DNA from: Cupriavidus alkaliphilus
GTDB taxonomy: Bacteria > Pseudomonadota > Gammaproteobacteria > Burkholderiales > Burkholderiaceae
DNA length: 64,000 nt
Direction: 5' to 3'
NCBI RefSeq assembly: GCF_900094595.1
Contig: NZ_FMAD01000004.1
Coordinates: forward strand, 372,001-436,000
The translations under genes and the position numbers were made by a program. A model generated the notes under the pieces. That model saw only the letters and a program-made list of their open reading frames with translations, ran no database searches and was not told the origin of the DNA. Shown here piece by piece: positions 15,251 to 25,615 of the stretch. The first letter of the stretch is position 1. Every line of letters starts with the position of its first letter.

Positions 15251-17080
15251 TCAGCGTCCGGCGGCATAGCCCTGCATGCCGCGCGGATTGGCGCCGGCGC
15301 GCAGCACCAGCCGGCCGCGGGCGTCGAACTGGCGCGAGCAGGCCGACATGCGGCCCTCGGACCACGGCTCGCCCACGCGCACGTCGTGGCCACGCTCGCG
15401 CAGCGCCGCGAGCGTGCTTTCCGGGAAGCGCGATTCGATGCTGATGCGGTTGAGCACGGTCTGGCGCGGCCAGAACGAAGCCGGGAAATGGTCGACATGC
15501 CAGGCCGGTGCGTCGATCGCCTCCTGCAGGTTCATGCCATGCACGGCATGGCGCAGGAAGAACGCCAGCGACCACTGGTCCTGCTGGTCGCCGCCGGGCG
15601 TGCCGAACACCATGTAGGGCTCGCCGTCGCGCAGCGCCAGCGACGGCGACAGCGTGGTGCAGGGCCGCTTGCCGGGCGCGAGCGTATTGGGCAGGCCGGG
15701 TTCCAGCCATGTCATCTGCAGGCGGGTATTGAGGGCGAAGCCGAGCGCCGGGATGGTCGGGCTCGACGACAGCCAGCCGCCCGACGGCGTCGCCGCGACC
15801 ATGTTGCCGTGGCGGTCGATCACATCGATATGGCAGGTATCGCCGACAAAGATCTCCTGTTCGGCCCATTCGGCCACCGGCGGCAGTTCGGCAAAGGTGG
15901 GCTCGCCCACGCCGAAGCGCACGTCGGCGCGCTGCAGCGTGCGCGTGGCCGCGGCCAGGTCGGGCAGGCGCGGCGCAATGCCGTTGACCGTGCCGGGCTC
16001 GAGCGACAGCGCCGCCTGCGCGCCGATGCGCTGCGCGCGCGCGGCCAGGTAGGCATCGTCCAGCAAACCCGCCAGCGGGCTCGCGGCGAAGCGCGGATCG
16101 CCGTACCACGCCAGCCGGTCGGCCATGGCGAGCTTGGCGGCCTCGGCAATGCGGTGCACGAACTCGGGCGAATCCGGCGCATGTTGCTCGAGGCCGGCAT
16201 GGCGCAACATGCCGAGCTGCTGCAGGAACACCGGCCCCTGGCTCCAGATGCCGCACTTGGCCACGGTATAGCGGCCAAAGTCCAGGGTCGCGGGCGCCTC
16301 GATCTCGGGCGTCCAGCTTGCCATGTCGTCAAGGCGCAGCAGGCCGGCGTGCTGGTCGCCGGTGGTGTCGCGCACGGGCGTATGGCGGCAATACGCATCG
16401 ATTTCCTGCGCGACGAAGCCGCGGTACCAGCAGTCCAGCGCGGCATCGATCTGGCCGGTGCGGGTATCGCTGCGGCGCTGCGCCTCTTCGACGATGCGGG
16501 TATAGGTGGCCGCCAGCACCGGCAGCGTGTGCAGGCTGCCGGGGCGCGGCACCTTGCCGTCGGGCAGCCAGGTCTGGGCCGAGCTGTGCCATTCGTCGCG
16601 GAACAGTGCCTGCACCGCCAGGATCGCGCGCGCGATGCGCGGCACCAGCGGAAAACCGTCGCGCGCATAGCCGATGGCGGGCGCCAGCACCTCGGCGAGT
16701 GACCAGCTGCCATGCTCGCGCAGCATCGTCAGCCATGCGCCGAAGGCACCGGGCACGGCGGCCGGGATCAGACCGATGCCGGGCACCAGGTCCAGGCCCA
16801 TGGCGCGCAGCGCGGCAGGATCTGCCAGCGCCGGCGCCGGGCCCTGCCCGCACACCGAGCGCATGGCGCGCTCGCGCTCGCTCCAGTACAGGATCGGCAC
16901 TTCGCCGCCGGGGCCGTTCAGGTGCGGCTCGACCACCTGCAGCACAAAGCCCGCGGCGGCCGCGGCATCGAAGGCGTTGCCGCCGCGCTCCAGCACGCCC
17001 ATGGCGGTCTGCGTGGCCAGCCAGTGCGTGGACGACGCAACGCCAAAGGTGCCAACGATCTCGGGACGGGTGGTGAACAT
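15251..17080 (-). CDS. Gamma-glutamyltransferase family protein
   Basis: This 609-residue Ntn-hydrolase-type protein resembles gamma-glutamyltransferase, with VASSTHWLATQTAMGVLERG near the N-terminus and a GNAFDAAAAAGF block. The autoprocessing threonine should lie in GDTCHIDVIDRHGN, matching the TTH(F)-x-VVD site that begins the small subunit. Downstream blocks include ATPSGGWLSSS and FGTPGGDQQDQW. No signal peptide is evident, so it may be cytoplasmic and act on gamma-glutamyl amides or cephalosporin-like acylamides. AGGAG is placed before ATG. It is divergent from a LysR gene and first in ggt-bug-gaf. Confidence 0.85.
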   Translation of the reverse strand: MFTTRPEIVGTFGVASSTHWLATQTAMGVLERGGNAFDAAAAAGFVLQVVEPHLNGPGGEVPILYWSERERAMRSVCGQGPAPALADPAALRAMGLDLVPGIGLIPAAVPGAFGAWLTMLREHGSWSLAEVLAPAIGYARDGFPLVPRIARAILAVQALFRDEWHSSAQTWLPDGKVPRPGSLHTLPVLAATYTRIVEEAQRRSDTRTGQIDAALDCWYRGFVAQEIDAYCRHTPVRDTTGDQHAGLLRLDDMASWTPEIEAPATLDFGRYTVAKCGIWSQGPVFLQQLGMLRHAGLEQHAPDSPEFVHRIAEAAKLAMADRLAWYGDPRFAASPLAGLLDDAYLAARAQRIGAQAALSLEPGTVNGIAPRLPDLAAATRTLQRADVRFGVGEPTFAELPPVAEWAEQEIFVGDTCHIDVIDRHGNMVAATPSGGWLSSSPTIPALGFALNTRLQMTWLEPGLPNTLAPGKRPCTTLSPSLALRDGEPYMVFGTPGGDQQDQWSLAFFLRHAVHGMNLQEAIDAPAWHVDHFPASFWPRQTVLNRISIESRFPESTLAALRERGHDVRVGEPWSEGRMSACSRQFDARGRLVLRAGANPRGMQGYAAGR

Positions 17081-17121
17081 GTTCGACGCTCCTGTGATGC
17101 CGGCCAGTATAGGTTTGCCGG

Positions 17122-17160
17122 ATAACCGGCAGCGCCTGATTGGTTATTGTGGTATTACCA
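17122..17160. promoter_or_regulatory. LysR-type binding region in ggt/lysR gap
   Basis: The 105-base gap holds an inverted repeat ATAACC (17122-17127) and GGTTAT (17142-17147), followed by a palindrome TGGTATTACCA at 17150-17160. LysR-type regulators usually bind such imperfect dyads between their gene and the divergent target. Confidence 0.45.
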
Positions 17161-17185
17161 TTCGGTCATACAACCAGACCGCCCC

Positions 17186-18151
17186 ATGGCGGCAGGCACC
17201 ATGTCCATCGCCCCCGACAAACTGGTCCACAACCTGGTATCGCGGCTGCGCCTGCGGCACCTGCCGCTGCTGCTCGCGCTGGCGCGGCAGCGCTCGGTGT
17301 CGCGCGTGGCGGCCGAGCTCAACCTGTCGCAGCCCGCCGTCACCAAGACCCTGCGCGAGATCGAAGACATCTTCATGGTGCCGCTGTTCACCCGCACCCG
17401 GCGCGGACTGGAGCCCACGCCCACCGGCCTGGCGGTGCTGGCACATGCCAGGCTGACACTGGCCGATGCCGATGCGCTGGGGCGCGAACTGGCGGCAATC
17501 GAAGCGGGGCTGTCGGGGCGGCTGCGCCTGGGCGTGATTCCCTACATCAGCCGCGGGGTGCTCGATACGGCCTGCACCTTCGGCATGGCGCAGACCCCGC
17601 GGGTGTCGGTGCTGGTGCGCGAAGGCACCACCGACGAGCTGGTCAGCGCGCTGCGCGAGCATGAGCTGGACTGCGTCATCGCGCGCACCTTCTTTGCACC
17701 GGGCGCGGACATCGTGCAGCAGCCGCTGTATCGCGAAGAGCCCGCGCTGGTCGTGCCCATCGCGGCCGCGGCGCGGCTGGCGCGCGGCGCGCTCGACTGG
17801 CACCGGCTGGCCGAACGCGACTGGATCCTGCCGCCGCCCAACACGCCGATCCGGCGCACCATCAACACCATCTTCGCGGTGGCGGGCGTGGCGCAGCCCA
17901 CGCCGATGGTCGAGACCTATTCGATCAAGACCATGGCCACGCTGATGCGCAGGCATCCGGCGGCGACGACCATCGTGCCCAGGGCGGTCGCCAACGAACT
18001 GGTCGAGGCCAGGGGCGCGGTGGCCCTGCCCCATGCGCTGAGCTGGGACCTGCCGCCGGTGGGCGTGATGTGGCGGCGCCAGCCGGTGGAAGACGATGTG
18101 GTGGCGGCGCTGGTAGCCTGCCTGCGCGCGCTGCCGGCAGACCTCACCTAG
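17186..18151 (+). CDS. LysR-family transcriptional regulator
   Basis: This regulator of about 321 residues has an N-terminal helix-turn-helix (SVSRVAAELNLSQPAVTKTL) with the long recognition-linker helix and a C-terminal substrate domain. It is divergent from the ggt-bug-gaf operon and probably activates it when an inducer binds. The start is uncertain: ATG before AAGTMS is used here, but an ATG five codons later is equally possible, since neither has a strong ribosome-binding site. Confidence 0.88.
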   Translation: MAAGTMSIAPDKLVHNLVSRLRLRHLPLLLALARQRSVSRVAAELNLSQPAVTKTLREIEDIFMVPLFTRTRRGLEPTPTGLAVLAHARLTLADADALGRELAAIEAGLSGRLRLGVIPYISRGVLDTACTFGMAQTPRVSVLVREGTTDELVSALREHELDCVIARTFFAPGADIVQQPLYREEPALVVPIAAAARLARGALDWHRLAERDWILPPPNTPIRRTINTIFAVAGVAQPTPMVETYSIKTMATLMRRHPAATTIVPRAVANELVEARGAVALPHALSWDLPPVGVMWRRQPVEDDVVAALVACLRALPADLT

Positions 18152-18199
18152 CCCGCGGCACGCGTGCGGGAAAGGCCCGCACCCGCTCACCGCCAGGCA

Positions 18200-20410
18200 C
18201 TAATTCCGCGTCAGCACCCGCACCGGCCCGCGCCGCTCCAGCACGTCGACCACCACGCGCTCGCCGGAGCGCCGCACCGCGACGTCGGCGCTGCCGCCGC
18301 CGACCCCGAGGTTGCGGAACACCACCTCGTCCAGGAACGGTGGCAGCGACGGGTTCTCGAACGTGATCGCCGGCTCCTGCGTGTCGAAGTCCAGCCCCAG
18401 GCAGGCCTGCAGCATCAGCAGCGGCGCGGCGGCGGCCCAGGCCTGCGGCGCGCACGCCACCGGATAGAAGGTCGGGCCCTGGCTGCGCTGGCGCGCGAAG
18501 CCGCAGAACAGTTCGGGCAGGCGGCGCAGGTCGATATAGCTCGATGCCGCGAACAGGCCCTCGAAGATGCGGCTGGCTTCGGGGTGGTAGCCGTAGCGCG
18601 CCATGCCTGCCGCGATCAACGCATTGTCGTGCGGCCATACCGAGCCGTTGTGGTAGCTCATCGGGTTGAAGCGCGCCGCGTCCGCGGCGACGGTGCGGAT
18701 GCCCCAGCCACAGAAGGAAGTGCTCTGCATCAGCGTGCCTACGACGGACGGCGCGCGCTGCGGCAGCGCGATGCCGGTAAACAGCGTATGGCCCGCGTTG
18801 GAGGCGCGGATGCGGCACGGCTGCTTCTTGCCATCCAGCGCCAGCACATAAGTACCCAGCGCGGGGTCATAGAAGTGCTTGTCGAAGGCGTCGCGCAGCA
18901 CTTCCGCCCTGGCGGCATAGCGGGCGGCGCCTTCGCTGTCGTCCAGCGCCGCGCGGATCTGCGCCGCGGCCTGCCAGGCGCCGTAGGTGTAGGCCTGGAC
19001 CTCGGCCAGCGCGATCGGACCGGCGGCAAGCCGCCCGTCCTCGTGGAACACCGAATCGCGGCTGTCTTTCCAGCCCTGGTTGATCAGGCCCTCGGGCGAC
19101 TGCCGGCCATATTCGACGAACAGGTCGCCGTCGCGGTCGCCGTATTCGCTGATCCAGTCCAGCGCGGCCTGCAGCCTGGGCCACAGCGCGCGCACGGTGT
19201 CGACATCGCCGGTGCGCCGCAGGTAGGCGCCCGCCAGCAGCACGAACAGCGGCGTGGCGTCGACGCTGCCGTAGTAAAGCGCGAACGGCACCTCGCCCAG
19301 GCGCGCCATTTCGCCATGGCGCATCTCGTGCAGGATCTTGCCGGGCTCGGCATCGGCGCCGGGGTCGACCGTCTCGGCCTGCATCGCGGCGAGGTACTGC
19401 AGCACGCCGCGCGCGATCTCGGGATCAAGCCATAGCGTCTGCAACGCGGTGATCAGCGCATCCCGGCCGAATACCGTGCTGAACCACGGGATGCCGGCAT
19501 ACGGGTAAGGTCCGTGCACGGTGTTGGTCAGCAGCATGTACAGGTCGGAGATGCTGCGCCGCGCGACTTCGTTGAACAGCTCGTTCGAGGTGGTGATCGA
19601 CGCGGCGCGCCCGGACGAGCGCCGCAGCTCGCGCCGCGACTGCAGCAGCGCGCCCAGAAAGGACTGGGCCTCGCGCTCCTCGTGGTCCACCGACTTGCAG
19701 CGGATCTCCATGCGCAGCAGCTGCATGCACGACGGCTTGAGCTGCAGCGTGAAGCTGGCGCGGGTGCCGCTCAGGGCCTGCGGCGGCGGATCGAACGACA
19801 GCCGGGTTTCGCGCCGCGCCTGGTCCAGGCCGGTATAGCTCAGCGTGACCGCGGCGCCGTCGACTTGCGGCGGGTGCATGGTGCCGCGGCGCAGCCGCTG
19901 CGTGCCGCGTACTTCGAACAGGTCGGCAAAGTCCGCATCGAAGGCGATGTCGATGCACACGCGCCGCGGCCGGTCGTCGAAGTTGCGCACGCTCAGGCGT
20001 TCATAGCAGGCGCCGTTCCACAGGAAGCGCGACCGGCGCAGGTGGATCAGGTCGTGCTCGAGCCACAGGCCGCCCTCCTGGTCGAACAGGTCCGGATTGG
20101 TCAGGTCGCAGGTCAGCGCGGCATTGTCGTCGCGCAGCGTTGACGACAACAGCATCGGGCGCTGCCCTTCCACCGTCAGCCGCAGGAAGGACAGGTGGCG
20201 CGTGTCGAAATGGAACAGCCCCTCTGGGCTGCCCGGCGCACCGATCGCATCGCCGTTATGGTCGAACAGCGCGAAGGTGTCGCCATGCTTGAGCGTGCGC
20301 GGGCGCCGCTCCTGCAGCGACGCCGCCGCGGGGATATAGAACTGCGCGACGTCGCCGGCGCCGGCGACCGCCACCGAGCGGTTGGAATGTTCCGTGGATT
20401 CTGCAGGCAT
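18200..20410 (-). CDS. Amylo-alpha-1,6-glucosidase (glycogen debranching type)
   Basis: This 736-residue protein has an N-terminal GDE-type domain (residues about 30-250; LFDHNGDAIGAPGSPEGLFH) and a C-terminal alpha/alpha-toroid catalytic domain (GIPWFSTVFGRDALITALQT; GLINQGWKDSRDSVFHEDG). Such enzymes cut alpha-1,6 branches or similar glucosides. Frame is open far upstream, but the ATG before PAESTEHSN has GGAGAG upstream and follows the glycosyltransferase stop by 32 bases. The pair with a family 4 glycosyltransferase is common in related bacteria and may act in storage polysaccharide or trehalose-type osmolyte metabolism. Confidence 0.87.
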   Translation of the reverse strand: MPAESTEHSNRSVAVAGAGDVAQFYIPAAASLQERRPRTLKHGDTFALFDHNGDAIGAPGSPEGLFHFDTRHLSFLRLTVEGQRPMLLSSTLRDDNAALTCDLTNPDLFDQEGGLWLEHDLIHLRRSRFLWNGACYERLSVRNFDDRPRRVCIDIAFDADFADLFEVRGTQRLRRGTMHPPQVDGAAVTLSYTGLDQARRETRLSFDPPPQALSGTRASFTLQLKPSCMQLLRMEIRCKSVDHEEREAQSFLGALLQSRRELRRSSGRAASITTSNELFNEVARRSISDLYMLLTNTVHGPYPYAGIPWFSTVFGRDALITALQTLWLDPEIARGVLQYLAAMQAETVDPGADAEPGKILHEMRHGEMARLGEVPFALYYGSVDATPLFVLLAGAYLRRTGDVDTVRALWPRLQAALDWISEYGDRDGDLFVEYGRQSPEGLINQGWKDSRDSVFHEDGRLAAGPIALAEVQAYTYGAWQAAAQIRAALDDSEGAARYAARAEVLRDAFDKHFYDPALGTYVLALDGKKQPCRIRASNAGHTLFTGIALPQRAPSVVGTLMQSTSFCGWGIRTVAADAARFNPMSYHNGSVWPHDNALIAAGMARYGYHPEASRIFEGLFAASSYIDLRRLPELFCGFARQRSQGPTFYPVACAPQAWAAAAPLLMLQACLGLDFDTQEPAITFENPSLPPFLDEVVFRNLGVGGGSADVAVRRSGERVVVDVLERRGPVRVLTRN

Positions 20411-20442
20411 GAGGGGGTCTCTCCAGCAGTGGTCGTGTGCGG

Positions 20443-21522
20443 TTATGCGAGCGCGAGTCCGTCGGCCTCGCCGTGTGCCTCGCCCGCGTCGCCGGGGGTC
20501 GGCAAGCCCTGGTAGATGCGCACGTAGTCGCGCGCCATCCGCTCCGCGGTAAATCGCGCGTCGAACGCGGCGCGCACGCCGGCGCGCGGCAGCGTGGCCA
20601 CGCGGGCGACGGCTGCCACTGCTTCGTCGACGCTGTGCACGATATAGCCGCTGATGCCCGGCTCGATCACCTCGGGCACCGAACCGCAGTCGAACGCAAT
20701 CACCGGCGTGCCACAGGCCATGGCCTCGATCATCACCAGGCCGAATGGCTCGGGCCACGCGATCGGGAACAACAGCGCACGCGCATTGCCCAGGAACGCC
20801 GACTTCGCGGACTCGTCGATCTCGCCGATGTATTCGACTTCGGCGTGCGCGGCCACCAGCGGGCGGATCACTTCCTGCCAATAGGTGCGGTCGACCCGGT
20901 CGACCTTGGCCGCCATCTTCAGCGGCAAACCCGCGCGCGCGGCCACCTCGATGGCATGGTCGGGACGCTTTTCCGGCGAGATGCGGCCCAGGAACGCCAG
21001 GTAGTCGCCCGCCGGATTGGCGCAGTAGTCCAGCAGCGTCGCCGGGATGCCGTGGTAGACCGTGCCCACCCAGTTTACCGGCGGCATCGGCGCGCGCTGC
21101 GCGTCAGAGACCGACACCAGCGGGAATTGCGGGAAATGCGCATAAAAGGGCTGCAGCTCCCGCAGGTCCAGCCGCCCGTGCAAGGTGGTCACCGCGCGCA
21201 CCGGCAGGCGCCGCAGCAGCGGGCATTGCAGCATGTCGATATGGAAATGCAGGACATCGAAGCACGTGGCGGCGGCCATCACGCGGTCCAGCATCATCAC
21301 GTAGTAAGGCAGATGGTCGCCGACGTCCGCATCGAGGCGCAGTGCCATGTCGCAGCACGGCACCAGTTCGGCGCCGGTGACCGAGTCGCCGCTGGCGAAC
21401 AGCGTGACCTCGTGGCCCTGGCGCACCAGTTCTTCCGTCAGGTACGAAACGATGCGCTCGGTGCCGCCATACAGGCTGGGCGGGCAGCGTTCGGCGAGTG
21501 GTGCAATCTGCGCAATCTTCAT
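20443..21522 (-). CDS. Family 4 glycosyltransferase
   Basis: This 359-residue GT-B enzyme has the N-terminal acceptor domain (MKIAQIAPLAERCPPSLYGG, with GTERIVSYLTEEL) and the C-terminal donor site with the EX7E motif in EPFGLVMIEAMACG. The ATG before KIAQIAP has GGGGAGAG upstream. It is followed by the debranching-enzyme gene in the same direction. Donor and acceptor sugars are unknown; a retaining transfer from a nucleotide sugar is family knowledge. Confidence 0.9.
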   Translation of the reverse strand: MKIAQIAPLAERCPPSLYGGTERIVSYLTEELVRQGHEVTLFASGDSVTGAELVPCCDMALRLDADVGDHLPYYVMMLDRVMAAATCFDVLHFHIDMLQCPLLRRLPVRAVTTLHGRLDLRELQPFYAHFPQFPLVSVSDAQRAPMPPVNWVGTVYHGIPATLLDYCANPAGDYLAFLGRISPEKRPDHAIEVAARAGLPLKMAAKVDRVDRTYWQEVIRPLVAAHAEVEYIGEIDESAKSAFLGNARALLFPIAWPEPFGLVMIEAMACGTPVIAFDCGSVPEVIEPGISGYIVHSVDEAVAAVARVATLPRAGVRAAFDARFTAERMARDYVRIYQGLPTPGDAGEAHGEADGLALA

Positions 21523-22137
21523 CGGCTCTCCCCCCTGGTCATCAGCAAACTGCAGGGTGGATTGCCGCGACAGTGCCTGGGCTGATGAAGGCACCATAGA
21601 AAGCGGCGGCGGCTTTTTCAAGCTGGTCCGGACCATGCAGGCGCGGCATGTCAACCATGTAGCGCAGCGATGGTGGCGGCCCGCTTCGTCAGGGCTTACC
21701 CGGAGGCGCGGCCGCTGCTATTTCGCGGTGCGGAATAGCGGGCCGCTTTCCTTGACGGTGCCCGCGGGCCTATGCAAAAGTCGGCGAAAACGAACGATCG
21801 TGCGGGAACGCTTTCCCGACACGGCGTCACCGGGCGGCAACACCGTCCGGCTTGCCGGGCGGCCCTCGCGCCGCATCGCACAGGAGACACCGCCATGCAG
21901 TATCCGCAGCACCGCATTGCGCACCGCCATTGCCTCGTCCCGCAGGTGGACCCGGCGCCCCCGCGCAGCAACGCACCCACTGCCGCACGCATTCCGGCAC
22001 GACAGCCCGCGCTGCCGCCGGCCTGACCCACCGCGCCCCGATTTCATCTGCGCGGCCGCGCTTGTCGCCGCCGCGACGGAACACGCACGGCCATTGCCGG
22101 CGCGTGCCTGGTTTTCTGAACCGTAAGAGGTACCCCC
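21523..22137. other. 615-base gap before the ABC transporter operon
   Basis: No gene longer than about 45 codons is supported here. The region must hold the promoters of the divergent glycosyltransferase and ABC transporter units. A GC-rich repeat GCGGGAACGC-TTTCCCGAC lies near 21808-21828. Near the right end a short frame with a good ribosome-binding site is listed separately. Confidence 0.45.
21895..22026 (+). CDS. Possible 43-residue upstream open frame
   Basis: ATG is preceded by AGGAG at a good distance and opens a 43-residue frame starting MQYPQHRIAHRHCLV and ending PALPPA. It is Pro-, Arg- and His-rich and has no family resemblance. It ends 111 bases before the first ABC transporter gene, so it might be a leader peptide or just a chance frame. 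Confidence 0.25.
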   Translation: MQYPQHRIAHRHCLVPQVDPAPPRSNAPTAARIPARQPALPPA

Positions 22138-23001
22138 GTGGCATTGTTCCTTCAACAGTTCCTGAACGGCCTGACGCTGGGCGGCGTGTACAGCCTGGTG
22201 GCGCTTGGCCTGACGCTGGTCTACGGCATCCTGCACGTGCCCAATTTCGCGCACGGCGCCTTCTACATGGCCGGCGCCTACGTGTCGCACTACCTGATGA
22301 CCGCGCTGGGCGTGAATTACTGGCTGGCGATGCTGGGCGCGGCGCTGGTGGTGGCGGTGCTGTCGATGCTGGCCGACCGGCTGGTGTTCCACCCGCTGCG
22401 CAATTCGCCCGAGCTGCACGACATGATCGCCGCCATCGGCATCCTGCTGTTTCTGGAAGCCGGCGCGCAGGCGCTGTGGGGTGCGGACTTCCACCGCATG
22501 CCCACGCCGTATGGTCAGATCGTCGACGTGTTCGGCCTGACCGCGCCGCTGCAGCGCCTGCTGATCATCGGCGCCGCCTTTGCGCTGATGGTGCTGCTGC
22601 ACCTGTTCCTGACCCGCACCATGACCGGCGCCACCATCATGGCGATGGCGCAGAACCGCGAAGGCGCGGCGCTGGTCGGCATCGACGCCACGCGCGTGAC
22701 CCTGCTGGTGTTCGCCATCTCCGGCGCGCTGGCCGCGATCGCCGCCACGCTGTACGCGCCGATCAACCTGGTCTACCCGAGCATGGGCAACCTGGTGATC
22801 ACCAAGGCCTTCGTCATCATCATCCTCGGCGGCATGGGCAGCATCCCCGGCGCCATCGTCGGCGGGCTGATCATCGGCATGGCCGAGAGCTTCGGCGGCT
22901 TCTACGTTTCCACCGACTACAAGGACATCATCGCGTTCGTGCTGCTGGTGGTGATCCTGTCGATCCGGCCGCAGGGCCTGTTTGCCGGCAAGGCAGCCTG
23001 A
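22138..23001 (+). CDS. livH: Branched-chain amino acid-type ABC permease (LivH)
   Basis: This 287-residue inner-membrane permease starts at GTG with AAGAGG upstream. It has about eight hydrophobic helices and LivH-family blocks LNGLTLGGVYSLVALGLTL and AFVIIILGGMGSIPGAIVGG. It is first of four contiguous genes for a complete importer. The substrate class (branched-chain or other amino acids, or aromatic acids) is not readable from the permease. Confidence 0.92.
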   Translation: MALFLQQFLNGLTLGGVYSLVALGLTLVYGILHVPNFAHGAFYMAGAYVSHYLMTALGVNYWLAMLGAALVVAVLSMLADRLVFHPLRNSPELHDMIAAIGILLFLEAGAQALWGADFHRMPTPYGQIVDVFGLTAPLQRLLIIGAAFALMVLLHLFLTRTMTGATIMAMAQNREGAALVGIDATRVTLLVFAISGALAAIAATLYAPINLVYPSMGNLVITKAFVIIILGGMGSIPGAIVGGLIIGMAESFGGFYVSTDYKDIIAFVLLVVILSIRPQGLFAGKAA

Positions 23002-23011
23002 GGAGTACGAC

Positions 23012-24035
23012 ATGAAAGCACTGCAAGGAAAGACCGGCTGGATGCTGCTGCTGGCCTGCGCCATCGCCTTCCCGCTGGTCACGCCCAACAGCTACTACCT
23101 GACCGTGATGACGCTGGCCTTCATCTATGCCATCGCCACGCTCGGACTGAACCTGATCACCGGCTATACCGGGCAGCTGAACCTGGCGCACGGCGGTTTC
23201 ATGGCCATCGGCGCCTACACGCTGGGGATCCTGACCGTGGACTACCAGGTGCCGTTCTGGCTGGCCTTCGTGCTGGCCGGGGTGCTGTGCATGGTGCTGG
23301 GCTATGTGGTCGGCGTGGTGTCGCTGCGCCTGAAGGGCCATTACTTCTCGATCTTCACCATGTGCGTGGGCTACATCATCTACCTGCTGATCGAGAAGTG
23401 GGAGAGCCTGACGCACGGCACGGTGGGCCTGATCGGCATCCCGGTGCCGGCGGCGATCGGGCCGATCGGCTTCGACAGCGTGCAGGCGCAGTATTACCTG
23501 GTGCTGGCCTTCCTGGCGGTCGGCGTATTCCTGATGCACCGCATCGTCACCTCGCTGCTGGGGCGCAGCTTCATGGCCGTGCGCAACAGCGACGCGCTGG
23601 CCGAGGCGCTGGGCCTCAACCTGATGCGCACCAAGGTGCTGTCGTTCGTGCTGTCGGTGGGCTACGCCGGCTTTGCGGGCGCGCTGTACGCGGGGCAGGT
23701 GCGCTTCCTGGGCCCGGACATCGCCCGCACCGACCTGACCTTCGACATGGTGATGTCGATGCTGGTGGGCGGCATCGGCACCATCTTCGGGCCGCTGCTG
23801 GGCGCGGTGCTGGTGCCGTGGATCACGCAGTCGCTGCAGTTCATGCAGGACTACCGCATGCTGGTGTTCGGGCCGGTGCTGGTCCTGCTGATCATCTTCG
23901 TGCCCGACGGCATCGTCGGCTCTTACCTGAAGAAGCAGGCGCGCAAGGCCGCCGCCGAGCGGCGCGGCAAGCTGGCCCAGCCCGCCGCCGCGAGCAACAC
24001 CGCCTCTGTACCGACCACCCGCGCCGGAGCCGACC

Positions 24036-24043
<8 letters not shown>
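23012..24043 (+). CDS. livM: Branched-chain amino acid-type ABC permease (LivM)
   Basis: This 343-residue partner permease has NLITGYTGQLNLAHGGFMA in the N-terminal half and DMVMSMLVGGIGTIFGPLLG near the C-terminus. The last 40 residues are a hydrophilic Arg/Ala-rich tail. TGAGGAG, containing the livH stop, supplies the ribosome-binding site. The stop overlaps livG by 8 bases, so translation is coupled. Confidence 0.92.
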
Positions 24044-24786
<743 letters not shown>

Positions 24787-24800
<14 letters not shown>

Positions 24801-25494
24801 ACGCGTCTCGCTGTCGTACGGCAGCTTCCGCGCGCTGGACAACATCACCCTGCACGCCGGCGCCGGCGAGCTGGTGGTGCTGCTGGGCGCCAACGGCGCC
24901 GGCAAGAGCTCGATCTTCCTGGCGATGAGCGCGATCCACCGCATCAGCGGCGGCAGCATGCGCTTCGACGGGCGCGAGCTGTCCGGCATGAAGCCGTCGC
25001 AGATCGTGCAGGCGGGGCTGGTGCACTGCCCGGAGGGACGCAAGCTGTTCCCGGCCATGAGCGTGGAGAAGAACCTGGTGCTGGGCGCGTATGTGCATCG
25101 GCGCGACGGCGCGGGCATCCGCAAGACGCTGGACGAGGTCTATGAACTGTTCCCGATCCTGCGGCAGAAAAAGGACGATGCGGCCGGCTCGCTGTCCGGC
25201 GGGCAGCAGCAGATGGTGGCGCTGGGACGCGCCCTGATGAGCCGCCCGCGCGCGCTGCTGCTCGACGAACCGTCGCTGGGCCTGGCACCGCTGGTGGTCA
25301 AGCAGATGTTCGAGATCATCCAGCGCATCAACCGCGCGGGCACGACGGTGCTGCTGGCCGAGCAGAACGCCTACGCGGCGCTGGGGATTGCGCATCGCGC
25401 CTATGTGATCGAGAGCGGAAGAATCGTGATGGAAGGAGACCGGGATGCGTTGCTGAAGGATGAGGGGATTCGCAAGGCGTATATCGGGGGCTGA
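24787..25494 (+). CDS. livF: ABC transporter ATPase (LivF)
   Basis: This 235-residue ATPase has Walker A GANGAGKSS, signature LSGGQQQMVALGRALMS and Walker B LLLDEPSLGLAP. The start overlaps the end of livG by 14 bases. It is the last gene before a 121-base gap with a hairpin and the binding-protein gene. Confidence 0.93.
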
Positions 25495-25527
25495 ATCCGA
25501 AAGGCCACCACTACCGATTACGTACTT

Positions 25528-25549
25528 CCTCTCCCGCACGCGGGAGAGG
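25528..25549. repeat. Perfect GC-rich hairpin between livF and the binding protein gene
   Basis: CCTCTCCCGC and GCGGGAGAGG form a 10-base perfect inverted repeat with only AC between, followed by GAAAAAAA. Dispersed repeats with CTCTCCCGC arms occur widely in beta-proteobacterial genomes. It could attenuate readthrough or protect the upstream mRNA, leaving the binding-protein gene to its own expression level. Confidence 0.6.
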
Positions 25550-25615
25550 GAAAAAAACCGAGGGGTCATTGAAGACAACCGGAACTGACAAGCCGTACTT
25601 TCAGGAGACAACACC

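Noticed and set aside
20411-20881. N-terminal extension of the debranching enzyme
   Set aside because: The region is the glycosyltransferase gene in another frame; the ATG at 20410 has a good ribosome-binding site and starts the conserved protein.
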